64,000 nucleotides of DNA, taken from Telmatactis stephensoni (taxonomy: Eukaryota; Cnidaria; Anthozoa; Actiniaria; Isophelliidae). The notes beneath the pieces were generated by a model. That model ran no database searches, was not told where the DNA came from, and was given only the letters and a program-made list of their open reading frames with translations. The stretch spans positions 248,001-312,000 of the forward strand of contig JALIZF010001672.1 of NCBI GenBank assembly GCA_029948255.1. Direction: 5' to 3'. Position numbers and translations under genes: made by a program. This document shows positions 12,501 through 24,300 of this stretch, one piece after another. Position 1 is the stretch's first letter, and every line of letters starts with the position of its first letter.

Positions 12501-15500
12501 TTTTTATCATTTGACATTTCTTTTGTAGAATATTTGGAGGGATCTACAAGTACATCAAAATCAAAATGAGGATTTTGCCTTTTCATTTCTAGATCATTTT
12601 TATGACTAGTCTTAAGTACATAAATTAATTTTGAAAGGAACAATGTTTGTGTAATAGCTATCATGTTAACTTACAAGATCTTGATTTTTCATGGCTGCTA
12701 TCTTCCTTTTGGGATCCAGTTTCTTTAATTTCTTTAGAGCTAGCCAAACCATGTACTCTTTCTTCACTCTCCTTCTTTCTCCTTTCCCTGAATAAGTAAA
12801 ATATTTATAGCTTAACCACTTCAATTCACTAATTTTATTGTGCCACCTCCAAAGGATATGGTTTGTACATCAGACCAATATAAATGTACTATTTATTTAC
12901 TTCAAAGAGAGTTAAGTTTTAGCCAATGAATATTCTAGAATATGTATATGGCCTCTTAATAAATTATATATAAAAGGTTAAAGAAGACAACAATAAAGCA
13001 TCTTGTAAGTACTATCACATCTGTACAAGCATCCTACTGTCATGTCTATTCTTCTTTGAGAATAAACATGGCAGAAATACTAAAGAAGTATCTTCTTTTG
13101 CAAAAGAGCTTCTTAAGCATTGTTGATATATTATGAAAGTATGTATCTTAATTATTCATATTTTACATGTGAAGATGCATTAATAAACAACGGTTGCTGT
13201 TGTTTTGAGCGGTAAGAATATGAAATTCTCTACCTTCTCAATACACATGATGCCTTATATTTTAGGAATGGAGGTAGCTATTGAAACTCAAATCAAACAA
13301 AATGGCCTTGATGATGAAGAAGCCCTTGAAATAATGATATCTACAGTGTATAAACCCCTAATGAGACCAGGCAAGGCTGCTGCCTAAGAACAATTCTTGG
13401 CAACCCTTTGAATCCACAAAATGAAAAGGTACGTAGGAGCTGAGCCATTTTGTTCAGGCTCCTGGAACAAAATTTTATTTGCTCAAGCAAGGCATGAATG
13501 AATACCAGGTTCTTGTTTGGCAACAGCCTTGCAAGTAATGCTTAACAAAAGAAAAATGAAAAGTAAGACAAAGTACAGTACCTTTCAATCCATTCTTTAG
13601 GCTTCTCCCATTGGGACTTTTCAGTCTTAAAATTATAATAATACACCTTCCCTGATGAACTGACGTGCTGAGACCAAGGGAATTCCTGAAACAACAAAAG
13701 AAAACTGAAAAGTTACACATTTAAACAACGAAAGAAATATGTCATCTATTGCAAACAATAATCATTCTTTTTGTAGGATAAATTAAGGAGGAATTGGAAA
13801 AAACTCAGTGCAAAGCTCAAAACTATGACCAGTGTTAATGTCTTTAAGTTTGTCTTGCCATCCTCCAATTAGCACTTAGATAAGAGATAAGATAAGAGAA
13901 TGCATGCTCCAATGCTGATTGGAAGATTGCTCTTTCAAAAGAATCTGAATACATTATAGCTGGTCATAGTTTGTGTTGTAAATTAGATTGTTTCAATAAG
14001 CCTCATGTGTGATGACGTTTTGACCACCTCCCTGTACCAGAATCCTTTTCAAAAACCTTTCATATGCAAAATTTAAATTCCTTTGGGAATACAAACACAA
14101 TAGTTTTAATTAGTGAACAAAGCTATTTGAAAAGGATTCTGGTATTGGTGGAGGGGGGGGGGGTCAAAATGTCATCATGCTAGGGGCTTATTCACCATGT
14201 ATTGGCCTTTTTCGTTTCTGTTGATATAAACAAATTCAGCACACTTTCTGGGAAGGAATCTGTAGGCTGAGTAAATATCCCAGTAAAATGGGTTAGCCTG
14301 CCTACCAGGCTGGCTCAACTCCATATTAACAGCCTATAAACCATCACTGAATAAAGGGAAACTGTTAAATTTTAAAAGTCTTTTTATCAACAACTTATTA
14401 GAAAAGTAAATGACCAAATCAAGTCTATATCTACCATTTAAAATAAATGAGTTCTTTACATCTTAAATGTTCCTACCTCATTTGTACTGATGTGGTTGAA
14501 CTTTGTACGCCGTTCAGAAGAATGCGAGTTTGATTCATGATGTGAGTCATTGGGAGATGGGTTTGATCCTTAGAAACAAAAAAAACATTATCACAATAAA
14601 GGTTTTACTCAAATAGACCACTTTTTGTATAAGGATGAAATGGACCATGCTACAACCATGTCAATGGTGTGATGAAAAACATTGGAAATTCTTGCCATAC
14701 CATGCTGTTGTCACAGTCATACAAAATCTACTCTAGATAAATCAGTCAAATGTTATCAAGTTTTTATTATCTATGAATTTCCTTACTATGGAAATGATCA
14801 TACCTAAATTAGGGTACCTAATTAGTTACTCATGATTTTTAGAGTGATTGCAAAAAAAAACAACATGAAATAGTTAGTAGACTAATAGACACTAGCAGAC
14901 CTTATTTCCATTGTGTCTATTGATAAACTACACACTAACATTCAATTTTTATTTCATGGGTTTATTGCAATCACCCTAATAAGATTAACTCTTTACTTAT
15001 TTAAAGACATCTGGAGCCAATTTGCTGGGTTTGTACTATTAGGAAATTAAAAAATTCCAGGAGTTTTCCAGAGTATATAAATATAAAAATCCAGGACCCT
15101 TAACTTTGTAATGTGTATTCAGTACTGGTAACCACACCAAGTGGCAAAACATCCCAAGGGGACTTGGGTGTGGCTATATGACATTAAATAATAATCTAAT
15201 GTATTTAAAAACTGGTTAATTTATTACCTACAGATTGACGATGTTCTTTGCAAAAACAAGTTAACGGTTTCTTAGTTTTCTGACTATTAATTATTTTGAC
15301 CTAATGTTTATAGAAAATTCAAGGAGTTTTCCAGGAATTGGCATGAAAACTTAAATTTCCAGGACCCTGGAAGAAATTTTCAAAATTCCAGGAGTTTTCC
15401 AGGAATTCCAGAGCAGTGTGAACTCAGAATTTAGCTTTCACTATTCTCCCAATGGGCCATCTTCAATCTCACACTCACTACTTCTACATTAACTATTTTG

Positions 15501-17941
15501 CATACAATACTCAACTCATGTTGATTTTTAATGGGGGAGGAAAAACTGGAGAACCCAGACAAATAACTCTCATGGCATCATAGAGAACAACACATCAAAC
15601 AAACTCAGTTCATATATTTTCATTGTGTAACATCATGTACTTCAAATGCTGAGTTATCTACTTTAAAAGTCTTAACAATGCTACTTGTGCGCAAAGGAAA
15701 TTATGACATTACAACCAAGTGTGAGATAATAAAGGTTTGGTGTTGTACATACAGCTGGAGAACTTGAAGTGTCACAAGATAAACATAGGTATCTAGCAGT
15801 AAAAGCTACTTCTATTCTCTGTATTCCATGATTCTAATAATACTGTGCATTAAATATTTCGACTTACTCAATGATACATTCAAACAATTTGAAACACAGG
15901 GGAAATGTTTCCATGGAAATGTGGTCTTGACAATAATTAGAACACCACACTTAATGGGAATACCCAACTCTAAGTGTCCCAGGTAATAAAAATCTTGGGT
16001 GTGAGATGGGACCATACAATATAGTGAATTTCATTTGGAGAAAGACAGGAAAACAACCATTTTCATCTCTTTTTAAGTGCATGTCAAATAAAAGCAGTAA
16101 AGTTAACTACAAAAAGCTGATAAATTGTCATGTTTAGTTATCAATAAGCACCACTTCTATAAAGACTGAATAAATCTTGAATCTATTGTTTTATGACAAT
16201 AGTAATGACAGGCTTTACTCTTAGTAGCTTCACTGCATCACTTTAAAATCTCCTTGGCATACACATATACATACACAGGATTTTGCATAAGTATAAAGAA
16301 AGCTGACAAATCAAAAGTAGTTTGCTGATTGGTTCTCACATGTAGATGAACTGTTCCGCCACTTTCTCAGGTCAAAGACAAGATCACTTGAAGGTTCTTC
16401 CCTGTGTTATGATTTGTCCAAGTCACCATAATGAATGTAAAAAGTTACTGCATGAATCAAGCCATGTGAATAGATTTATCAAGACATGAAAGTTCCATGC
16501 TGTGACAATACCAGTTTTACACAGTCAAGCAAAATTGTCTATTTTGTAACTCAATTTGTTAAAGTCTTGATCATAAATGAGATCACCAGACTACTGTATT
16601 TAGCAATCATGGCAATCACATGTGAACCACAATCCAGCGACTGCAGTTTTTGTAGTGATCACAACTGCTGAGATAGAACAAAATCTATCTTACAGATTGG
16701 TAGTTTTTCACATGATTGCTATGATCACTGAAGACATCCTAGCAATCCAATTTGAACCAGGCTTAGTTTGAGATGTATGCTTGAAAACAAAAATGCTAAT
16801 TCCAATACAGGTGTAGAAATATCTTTTCACCTCTATGAAGTATAGACCTCTTGCATTCAATCCCAGGAAAAGGAAAAGGAAATTCCAGATTGAAAGTGAA
16901 GGGAAATTAACCCAAGTGGTCTACTCTCTTAACCTGGAATGGATTATTTTTGGGAAGCACATCTGTGAAAATGGAAGTGAAAGCCCTTCCCTTAATGATG
17001 TATTTTATTAAGTCTCTATTGTCTAAAGACCCTAAATAACTGACACCTCTTCAAATGATTCCCCTGGTCACATCTGTGAAGACACTTGGTGTGAAGATCA
17101 CCATGAGTTGGTGTACTAATGATATTGCTTCTAAATATATTTTTTAGACCAAAATACCTACTGATTTTAAATTCAAGTTTACATATTTACTAACCTAGCC
17201 TAAACTCCCTTTTAATAATTTGATTAGTCTATAAAACTTGATTAGTCTATAATGAAACTTCATTAGCTTTCATCACCGTTTTTATCCCATCAACTATGTC
17301 TACCCAACTTGGCATAATTTCCACCTCCCTTCTTCTTGACAAGACAGTCGACTTACCCTTTTTAGATCCCTCTTTTGACCTACTGTATGAATATTTGGAT
17401 CTCTGAGAGCGAGGGGATAAGTTTGAATGTCTACTAGAGGAGTAAGGAGAGTTGTCCTTGCTGTTCGATCCGCTTGGTGACCGATCTCTCTCTCTACTGT
17501 CCGCAATACAATTTGCTTGTTTCTTGGTCTGTGAGATCAACAATAAATTTGATTACCGTTTCTTGATCTTCAAGTATGAGATATCCCATTTCACACTTAG
17601 CAAAACAACCCAGTGAGCTTTAAAGACAGGAATAAACTTTGAGAAGTGAGGGTAACCTAATTTTCTTGGGTTGAGATTCTCCCAACTTCATTTACTTACC
17701 TGATACGGGTGATACGGACTCCTTTCATGGTACCTACAAAGGAAAAAAGGTATAAATTAGAAATAGAAATTGCCTTGATGCCAACACCACTGTGATTAAC
17801 CGGCTTTTCAAAGCATTTCTTTAACTTTCTTATAAGAGTTTATTAACAAAAAAAACATGGCCGACAGTGGCTATGATAAGACCCCTCGATTTGAAGCCCA
17901 ACTAACCCGTCCGATAGTCGTGGGTATTTCCTATTACTCAT
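6511..17941 (-). CDS. WAC: WAC: WW domain adaptor with coiled coil, complete
   Basis: Twelve coding exons: 17907-17941, 17700-17733, 17357-17528, 14477-14568, 13582-13685, 12675-12787, 12372-12543, 11972-12012, 10423-10865, 8568-8942, 7113-7237, 6511-6586. All phases agree and give 593 aa (human WAC is about 647). The N-terminus [12 protein letters not shown] resembles the RLSDG start of vertebrate WAC. A basic Ser/Arg-rich segment follows. The WW domain is at residues 112-146: W115, the YYY at 126-128, then SQWEKPKEW with W137 and P140. The middle is a long Ser/Gln/Thr/Pro-rich low-complexity stretch. A C-terminal coiled-coil region (about 500-590) starts near [10 protein letters not shown]. 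Family knowledge: nuclear adaptor that recruits RNF20/40 to RNA polymerase II for H2B ubiquitination; also linked to mTORC1 and autophagy. The first two coding exons are only 35 and 34 nt. Divergent from PTTG1IP. Confidence 0.95.
8443..8456. repeat. Poly-G tract
   Basis: A 14-base G run in a WAC intron, preceded by shorter G runs. Confidence 0.9.
9640..9740 (+). repeat. Non-LTR retroelement 3' tail with (TTGA)n end
   Basis: Short 3'-end-like segment ending AATAAAG and then TTGA repeats, in a WAC intron. Similar AATAAAG-plus-microsatellite ends occur near 22050, 44090 and 53530. Confidence 0.5.
11020..11425. repeat. Large foldback of two retroelement-tail-like arms
   Basis: Arms of about 150 bp, the left from AATTTATTTGGTTGTCTCTA and the right ending in its complement TAGAGACAACCAAATAAATT. 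Each arm has GATGAAAAGTTGACAGAC or its complement and a CTTCAGTGTGAC block. The right arm carries GGCCGAAACGTCTGTCAAC, typical of retroelement 3' ends. Lies in the WAC intron 10866-11971. Confidence 0.8.
13995..14192. repeat. Foldback MITE, family A, copy 2
   Basis: Same arms as the copy at 5055-5229 (ACCAGAATCCTTTTCAAA and its complement), ending in a G-rich run. Lies in the WAC intron 13686-14476. Confidence 0.8.
14569..17356. other. WAC intron 3, no gene seen
   Basis: A 2.8-kb intron. It contains a short internal repeat: AAATTCCAGGAGTTTTCCAG-like segments recur near 15050, 15320 and 15385. No exon recognised. Confidence 0.6.
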
Positions 17942-18846
17942 CAAAACTGCCAGTTTGGCCTTTTGGAAAGGGTGTACTCCCTATTTTGAGCCGAAATTGT
18001 GAGAATTTCGTCAAATAAAAGTCGAAAATAAATTCTAAACACATCGCCACACTGCTTTCAAGTCGCCATTACTAGCTTTGCAGGCTTTCGTGGTCATGTG
18101 ACCAGAGTGTCGACGTCGTTGTTTTCAACCAATCAGATTACAGAAATTAGTCAGATGACCAAGCTCCACAGGGAGCCCAGTAAATTGTAACACATGTTTC
18201 ATTTTGTATGGTGGCGTTCAGTCATGAATGAAATAGAGTTTGCAAGCTAATTAGCGGAACCTGTAAAAGACCTCAAGAGCTGAATAAAAGTGTTACTTAT
18301 TTTAAATTTTTGGCTGGTGTTGTTTGCCGGCCTTAGCTTCGTGGGTGTTTTGCTAATTTTTGACCATACATATGCTTCATTTTGATTTTGGTTTTCGTTT
18401 CCTTTCGATAGGAGCCCTTGCTTCAAAGTATTTGCTCCCGGCAAAATGCTAGACTAAAAGTACTGTAACAGGTTTCATATCAGTGGTTTAGAGACAAAGA
18501 CAAACATCATTTTGTTTGCATACTCAGACCTGCATATCTGCATTTTGAAGTAATTAAGATTTTTTACACAATGTTTTTGCTTTCTCGGATAATTCAATAA
18601 AATTTTGTTCGAGAATGCGATTGCGTCAGATGTTTGGGGTTCCTGTGGCATGCTGATGCCTTTTTACGATTCATGCCGCGACCAAAATAGCGCTGTAATA
18701 GATAGGTAAAATGGGGCAACGAGTTCGAGACAGTGAGAGTCTTAATCATAAAGTTTATGGAAAAAAATTCCCATACGCCTTTGCTGCGCGCTTTCTTGTT
18801 TAAAATTATAACGTCACAATGCTGCTTGTGTGCGCACTGCTTCAAT
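17942..18846. promoter_or_regulatory. Shared 5' region between WAC and PTTG1IP-like gene
   Basis: A 905-bp gap between divergent start codons. It is assigned as promoter from position; a CpG-bearing stretch lies at about 18050-18125. Individual elements cannot be resolved. Confidence 0.45.
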
Positions 18847-20983
18847 ATGACTTCTAAAGTTACAGTTTTCATTGCGTCTGGCATTTTACTATTCGTATTT
18901 TTACAAGAATCGTCTGGAAAGCCGTTAGTTTCATGTCAGACTGCAACTGACTGTCCTACATGCACAATAGACATATCGTGTGACTGGTGTATAAGTACTT
19001 CAAAATGTCTGCCACATGAAAAATATGAACAGGCTTGTCACATTGGCAATAGACAATGGAAAAGTTGCACAGAAGAAAGTCATGGCGTTGCTCTAGTTAT
19101 TCTTCTCTGCGTTTTGTTGGCTATATTCTGTGGAGGAGGTAGGTATTTAGAGGGATTTGTCAGTTTTTTAACGTTATAATTAAGTGCTAGCCTCTTTAAA
19201 TTGAAGTCGATTATTATCATTATTAGAGACCTTAAAGGTGGTGTTACACGAGACGATTTTTAACGACGATTTTCCGCGCAACGCTGCAACAACTTGCAAT
19301 ATTTTGCGTTGCGAGTTTCTGACTTGGATTCAAAAACTCGCGGCAACGCGTTGCCGAAGCGAAAACTAGAACTACACGAGAAAGATTTTTTAACGCAACG
19401 CCGTTGCGCTGAAAATCGTCGTTAAAAATCGTCTCGTGTAACACCGCCTTAAGATTGACGTTTACGGCAAACGGCAACCGCCAAACGACAAACTTTAGCC
19501 GTCTGTCCTCAGCCGTTTTTTCACTAAAGTGAACATTAATATTTGTATTTTTTGTTGCTAAGAGATTTGCTCTTTATTCGCTTGTTGGATTGATTTTATT
19601 AAAAATTAGATTAAAATATAACATTAAAATCAAGGCAAATTTTGCCGTTTGTCGAGTTATCGGTTTTCCAAAACGTCAATCTTAAGGTCTCTATTATTAT
19701 TGAGAATTCCATAAGTCGTCGCTCTGGACTGGTCTATAAAGAAGTAAAATTTAAAACTGGTTTGTACGTAGGTGTAATGTTATTCTTCATGATTTTGCTT
19801 CTCCTACGTTTTCAATACATAATTTTCGAGCTTTCGGATCGATAGAGACATCTTCAGGGAATGAAAAAATGATAACAAACGACTATAATTACAAATCCAG
19901 CGCGCTACGCACTTCATCTGCATGTGATAATACGTGCGCGCGGGCTAAAACTACGTAGTAGATATCACGTACTGTCATACAGTTCGATAAAGATGTAATT
20001 AGATAATTATTGGGAAGCGTTCTCCCAGTTTCTCTTGGTTTAAACGAAAATAGGCTGAAGCCTGGCTAATCGCTAATTTTTCCTTTCAACCGTAGGAGGT
20101 TCAAATAATTGCTTTGTTCTCGCTTAATTTTTGCAGTTAAAATCTTTCATCGATACCTACAACATGTTCTCTCAGAATGCTATTTAATTCACTAGAGCTA
20201 AAGACTAAATATGATGTCAAGATTAGAGCATTTTTTATGAATAAGCCTTAGAACTCATAAAATTGAGTATATGTAAAAAGGGGAATTTTTTCTCCATGTT
20301 TCCATAGTAACGCCAATGTTATTCGAATGACATATATAACATACATCATCATAAACTTTGATCTTTGTCCAACAGGGGTGTGATACTTAATTTACCATCA
20401 GACAGCTCATGATGAATACATTAGGAATATGTGTAAAAACTAGAAATTCGTTAATAATGAAGATATTTATACAATGATCTAACGGGTCTACGTTCCTCCC
20501 AGGCCACCCTATCTGCCGAGTGAATGGATATAGGGAACACTGACGATGGAACTCTTCTTGCAAATGTTGCACGAGAACAACCTCCCCGGGAACAACCTTT
20601 GCGTTGTCGCACACAAGAAGCGGCATCTAGTAAAGAAACGCTCTTGGGCTGGGCTTTGGCTTTCAGGTCTTGTCTCTGGTCAAGTCAGTTCCGTGCAACA
20701 TTAGGGCAAGAACATATATCCCGATTCTGGGGTACACTGCGTCACATAAGAAAAAAAACCCGATTCTTTTCTTTCTGTTTTCTACTCTATTACAGCTACA
20801 ATTCTTTGTGTCAAGTACGAATGGTGGCGAAAGGTCGCTGGTTGGCTTCCAGTACGGACAGATGACGACGTGACAGACGGCGAGAAAAGGCGAATCAGAA
20901 AAATACACCACAAGAAAAATCTGAAAGAAAAAGCCAAAAGCTTCAAGGAAAGATACGGCATCAGACGCAGTGACAATCTGTAA
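18847..20983 (+). CDS. PTTG1IP: PTTG1IP-like single-pass membrane protein with PSI-type Cys domain
   Basis: Two exons, 18847-19138 and 20796-20983, joined GT-AG in phase 1, giving 159 aa. Residues 1-24 are a signal peptide. The luminal part has eight cysteines (about 30, 36, 39, 45, 48, 54, 64, 74) in a PSI-like pattern, with SCDWC matching the SCLWC of human PTTG1IP. A transmembrane segment lies at about 81-103. The cytoplasmic tail is basic and helical (GEKRRIRKIHHKKN, SFKERYGIR), as in the family, whose members bind securin/PTTG1. An in-frame ATG further upstream would add about 30 residues in front of the signal peptide and is less likely. The single 1.66-kb intron is full of repeats. The gene converges on LARP7. 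Confidence 0.82.
19222..19702. repeat. Outer inverted-repeat element in PTTG1IP intron
   Basis: Left end TTAGAGACCTTAA and right end GACGTCAATCTTAAGGTCTC mirror each other: after removal of the nested element at 19232-19451, the left edge continues as GATTGACGTTT, complementary to the right edge. Confidence 0.65.
19232..19451. mobile_element. TTAA-flanked foldback MITE, family B, copy 1
   Basis: Inverted ends GGTGTTACACGAGACGATTT and AATCGTCTCGTGTAACACC, flanked by TTAA on both sides, the target typical of piggyBac-type elements. A second copy is at about 44584-44808. Confidence 0.8.
19825..19870 (-). repeat. Retroelement 3'-tail fragment
   Basis: On the minus strand it reads TCCCTGAAGATGTCTCTATC and then GATCCGAAAGCTCGAAAA, a style seen at 3' ends of GIY-YIG retroelements. 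A related fragment is at about 42290-42395. Confidence 0.4.
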
Positions 20984-21337
20984 TTTATATCTTGATGTTT
21001 TGTGAAAGTCTGTTCTTCCAACAATGCAATATGATAACGTATTTATTAAAATTGACAATATAATACAAAACATTTCGATGGCTACCATCTCTCGGGAACT
21101 TAATTAAACTCTGTTTCTATTTAAAACATGATAAGAAAAGAGACTTCGTTTACGGGCAGGGTAAAATAGTCCCAACGCCAAACAAAACTAATCTGAGCAA
21201 TGTTTTCTTCAGTAAGATAATCCCATTTGTGACATTTGCCACACAGGCGTGCAATCCACGAGTAATGTTTCTAGAATGTTTTGTGAATGACCCACTGTCC
21301 TAGAGCAAAGTGCTGCTTTTTGATGAGGTCAAACTTT
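20984..21337. other. Convergent 3' gap between PTTG1IP and LARP7
   Basis: A 354-bp gap between the two stop codons. The minus-strand AATAAA for LARP7 (TTTATT at 21042-21047) lies only 59 bp past the PTTG1IP stop, so the two 3' UTRs probably overlap. Confidence 0.6.
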
Positions 21338-24300
21338 CTATTCGTCATCAAATCGTATGTGAGACACTTGCTGGTGAACCTGGACAGCATCCACTTTTCT
21401 TGCAACCTTCAGAAAAGAAAGCAGTTGTAAGCAAGACAAATGCAAAAACGATTACTTCAGAAACCCACTTTCTCGAAGCCTTGGCTATCTTTGACAAAAA
21501 CCTTATTTACATTATTGATGTCTGTGCGATGTTCGTGGCGGCTAAGGCTATTTTTAGTAACTTCGCCATCGCGCCCGCAAGGCTCTCAAACAACAAAATA
21601 CGATTGCCAAAAGCAAACAGTCCCATCCGCGCGCACATCAAAAATCAAATTCTATTGTTCGAGAGCCTTGCGCGCGCGATTGCGAAGTTACTAAAATATT
21701 TTTAATAGCCTTAGTCGCCACGAACATGGCACAGACATCAATACTGAGCTTCGCTCTCTTAGTATTATGGTCTCTTGATCTTGTGTCCGGCCTGCCTTTA
21801 GCATCTAGAAACTCAGTTCAGCAATTTGAAGATTTTATTGGTCTTCCTTTGGAATTTGAGACAGGGTAGCTGGGTATCACTATTGCAAAAACTCAACAAC
21901 TAAACCCTAAATGTGTCCACCTCTGGGATGAAATATAGTTGCATAATACTATTATGAACAGTCTTTTTATATATTTTGCTCTTATATGCGTATATACATA
22001 GTTTATATATTTTTAATATCATGTTTTTTTAGAATCATATGATTGTCAATAAAGTCATTCATTTCATTCATTCATTCATCAAAAATACCGGTTTCGTTTT
22101 CAATCGACTTAAAGGGCAATTCTTTTTCATTCGCAAAGGCCAGTTAACAGAATCAATGCCAAGCTAGGAAGACTCATGATTGAAGTTTTACCTTTTCTGT
22201 TCCGCGTTTTTTCTCTCGTTTAGCTTGATATCTTGCCACTCTGTCGGCGTTGATCTTCCTCCAGTATTCGCGCTCTTGTTCTCCTGAAACAACATTAGGG
22301 TATTTTGGCCATTTGCAACAACAAATCACGTGACCCTATCTCCCCTAAATCAAGCAGCACCGTCAAAATGAACGCCAGAAATAGAAAGAGCACCTCGATA
22401 TTAGTAAAAGTGCAACGTTTCAGCTCATAACATGTAATTCATTCAGAAAAACGCGTTTTTCTCAAGAAATCTCAAGAAAATCTCACATCTTAAATTTGCT
22501 GTCATTTTTTCTCTTATTCATCTTATAAACTGAAACTTCGCATTTTTACTAATATCGAGGTGCTATTTCTATTTCTAGCGTTCATTTTGACGGTGCTGCT
22601 TGATTTAGGGAAGTTAGGTTCACGTGACCTGTTAGTGCAAATGGCCTATTCCGTTGTTTATTCAGTTACTTCCATGAACCAAAAACTATTTATTTAAGTG
22701 TCCAATGTCTTCTAGCACTTGCGCACTAATTGGGTGATACTGTATTCTCTCACCATTCACTCTCAGCTCACAACTTTGTTTTTACTGAGGAAGGAAAACC
22801 GAAGAAACCAGAGAAAAAACCCTTGGAGAAAGGGAGAGAACGAACCCAAAACAATAAGTCCACTAGTAATGCGGCCCGGAACCGAGCCCGGGACCACCAA
22901 GGTGCAGGCCGGAGATCTTACGGCTCATATCATATCTTCAACAATTCTGTGTAGTATGTTTGTGTTATGTGAATTTAAATGAAATAAAATAAATACAAAA
23001 AGTTTTCACCTGTAACTTTAACGAGTTCCAGTCCAGACGATGAATCTTTGGATACACTGTCAATGACAGTTGAGCAGTTTTCTGCGGTGTAGAATCTAAC
23101 ATATCCCTAGATGTTGGTAAGAATATCAAAATGACATCCACAAAAAGATCGTACTAGCGATTATGACTCGGGGGGGGGGGGGGGGGGGGGGTGAGCGGCT
23201 GTCGACTCAGTTTCAATGAGCACTGTTTTACACTAGGGACAAAAGCATACAGCCGCATCTACACGAGCGAAAGTTTCCCTTGACAAAAAAAAAAAACTTG
23301 TAGACCGACAAAAAATTGCCCGCAAGTTTTTCTTTGTCAAGGAAAATTTGCTTGTATATAGATGACAACAAAATTATCAATATTTCTTTGTCGGGTTAAA
23401 GTTGCTGGTAGATGCGGCTTAAGTGCAAGCAACATACGCAGGCCGTGTTTACACTAGAGTGTTAACCTACGGGTTGTGTTAAACCCAAGTCAAGTCGAAA
23501 TATGGACTTAGCGACGTACTGCTTTGTCAAGGCTAATTTTTACCAGTAGAAAATGTGCGGGTGCAGATGCGCCTTGCGCCCCTAGTGTGAACCAGGGTTA
23601 ACAATCACGAATGTATTCTTACCTCTGCAGCTCCTTCTTTAACATCGATGTATGCAACAGGTGCATGTGCAGTTATCCTCTCCTAAAGTACAAGTACACG
23701 TTACCACATTGACGAGCATCATCAGACAAAATGTTATCATCTGTCAACCTCGGGTATTTTTCGGTACGCCCATGAAACAGACCCTGGTGCCGTGCTGTGA
23801 CCATGTTAGTAGTGCCGTGTTGTCTATAAAAACAGTCCTTCGGTAACCGTGCCATTAGCATGGAGCAATTTATGGAATAGAACCAGGGTTCAGAAAGAAA
23901 ATGGAAAACAAAATTCTAACAATAATATTTTCCATGACTTTTTCATGGCTGTACCATTTATTCGGCCAGAAACCGGAAATTCCGGTTGGAAAAACAAAGG
24001 GTATGTATCATTCCGATTTGGAAAAGTTTCGGAAAACTCGGTCTTTGATTGAAGGCCGATCGAGATTAATCCAATCAGTTTCCACTTCCCCCGGATCATT
24101 TCCCGCTCTTTTCGGTTCTTTCGGTAGACGCATGTACTATTTGTCGGAAGTCAAGATTCCCGCTCTTTTTTACTCTTATAATTATAGCAAAGGGATTTCC
24201 AATGGATTGTTACGGAAATGGTAAGCACCCATGACCTCTAAAAAAGCCCATCACTTTGGAATCGAGTGTTATACAAGACATTTGTTCATCGTTACTTACA

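Noticed and set aside
18733..18846. Longer N-terminus for the PTTG1IP-like protein
   Set aside because: It would put about 30 residues before a clear signal peptide; the ATG at 18847 fits better.
20663..21088. Minus-strand open frames over the PTTG1IP second exon
   Set aside because: Antisense shadow of the plus-strand exon 20796-20983.
21310..21705. Plus-strand open frame of 131 codons
   Set aside because: Antisense to the last LARP7 exon and running into a family-C MITE. The minus strand holds the conserved SHIRFDDE end.
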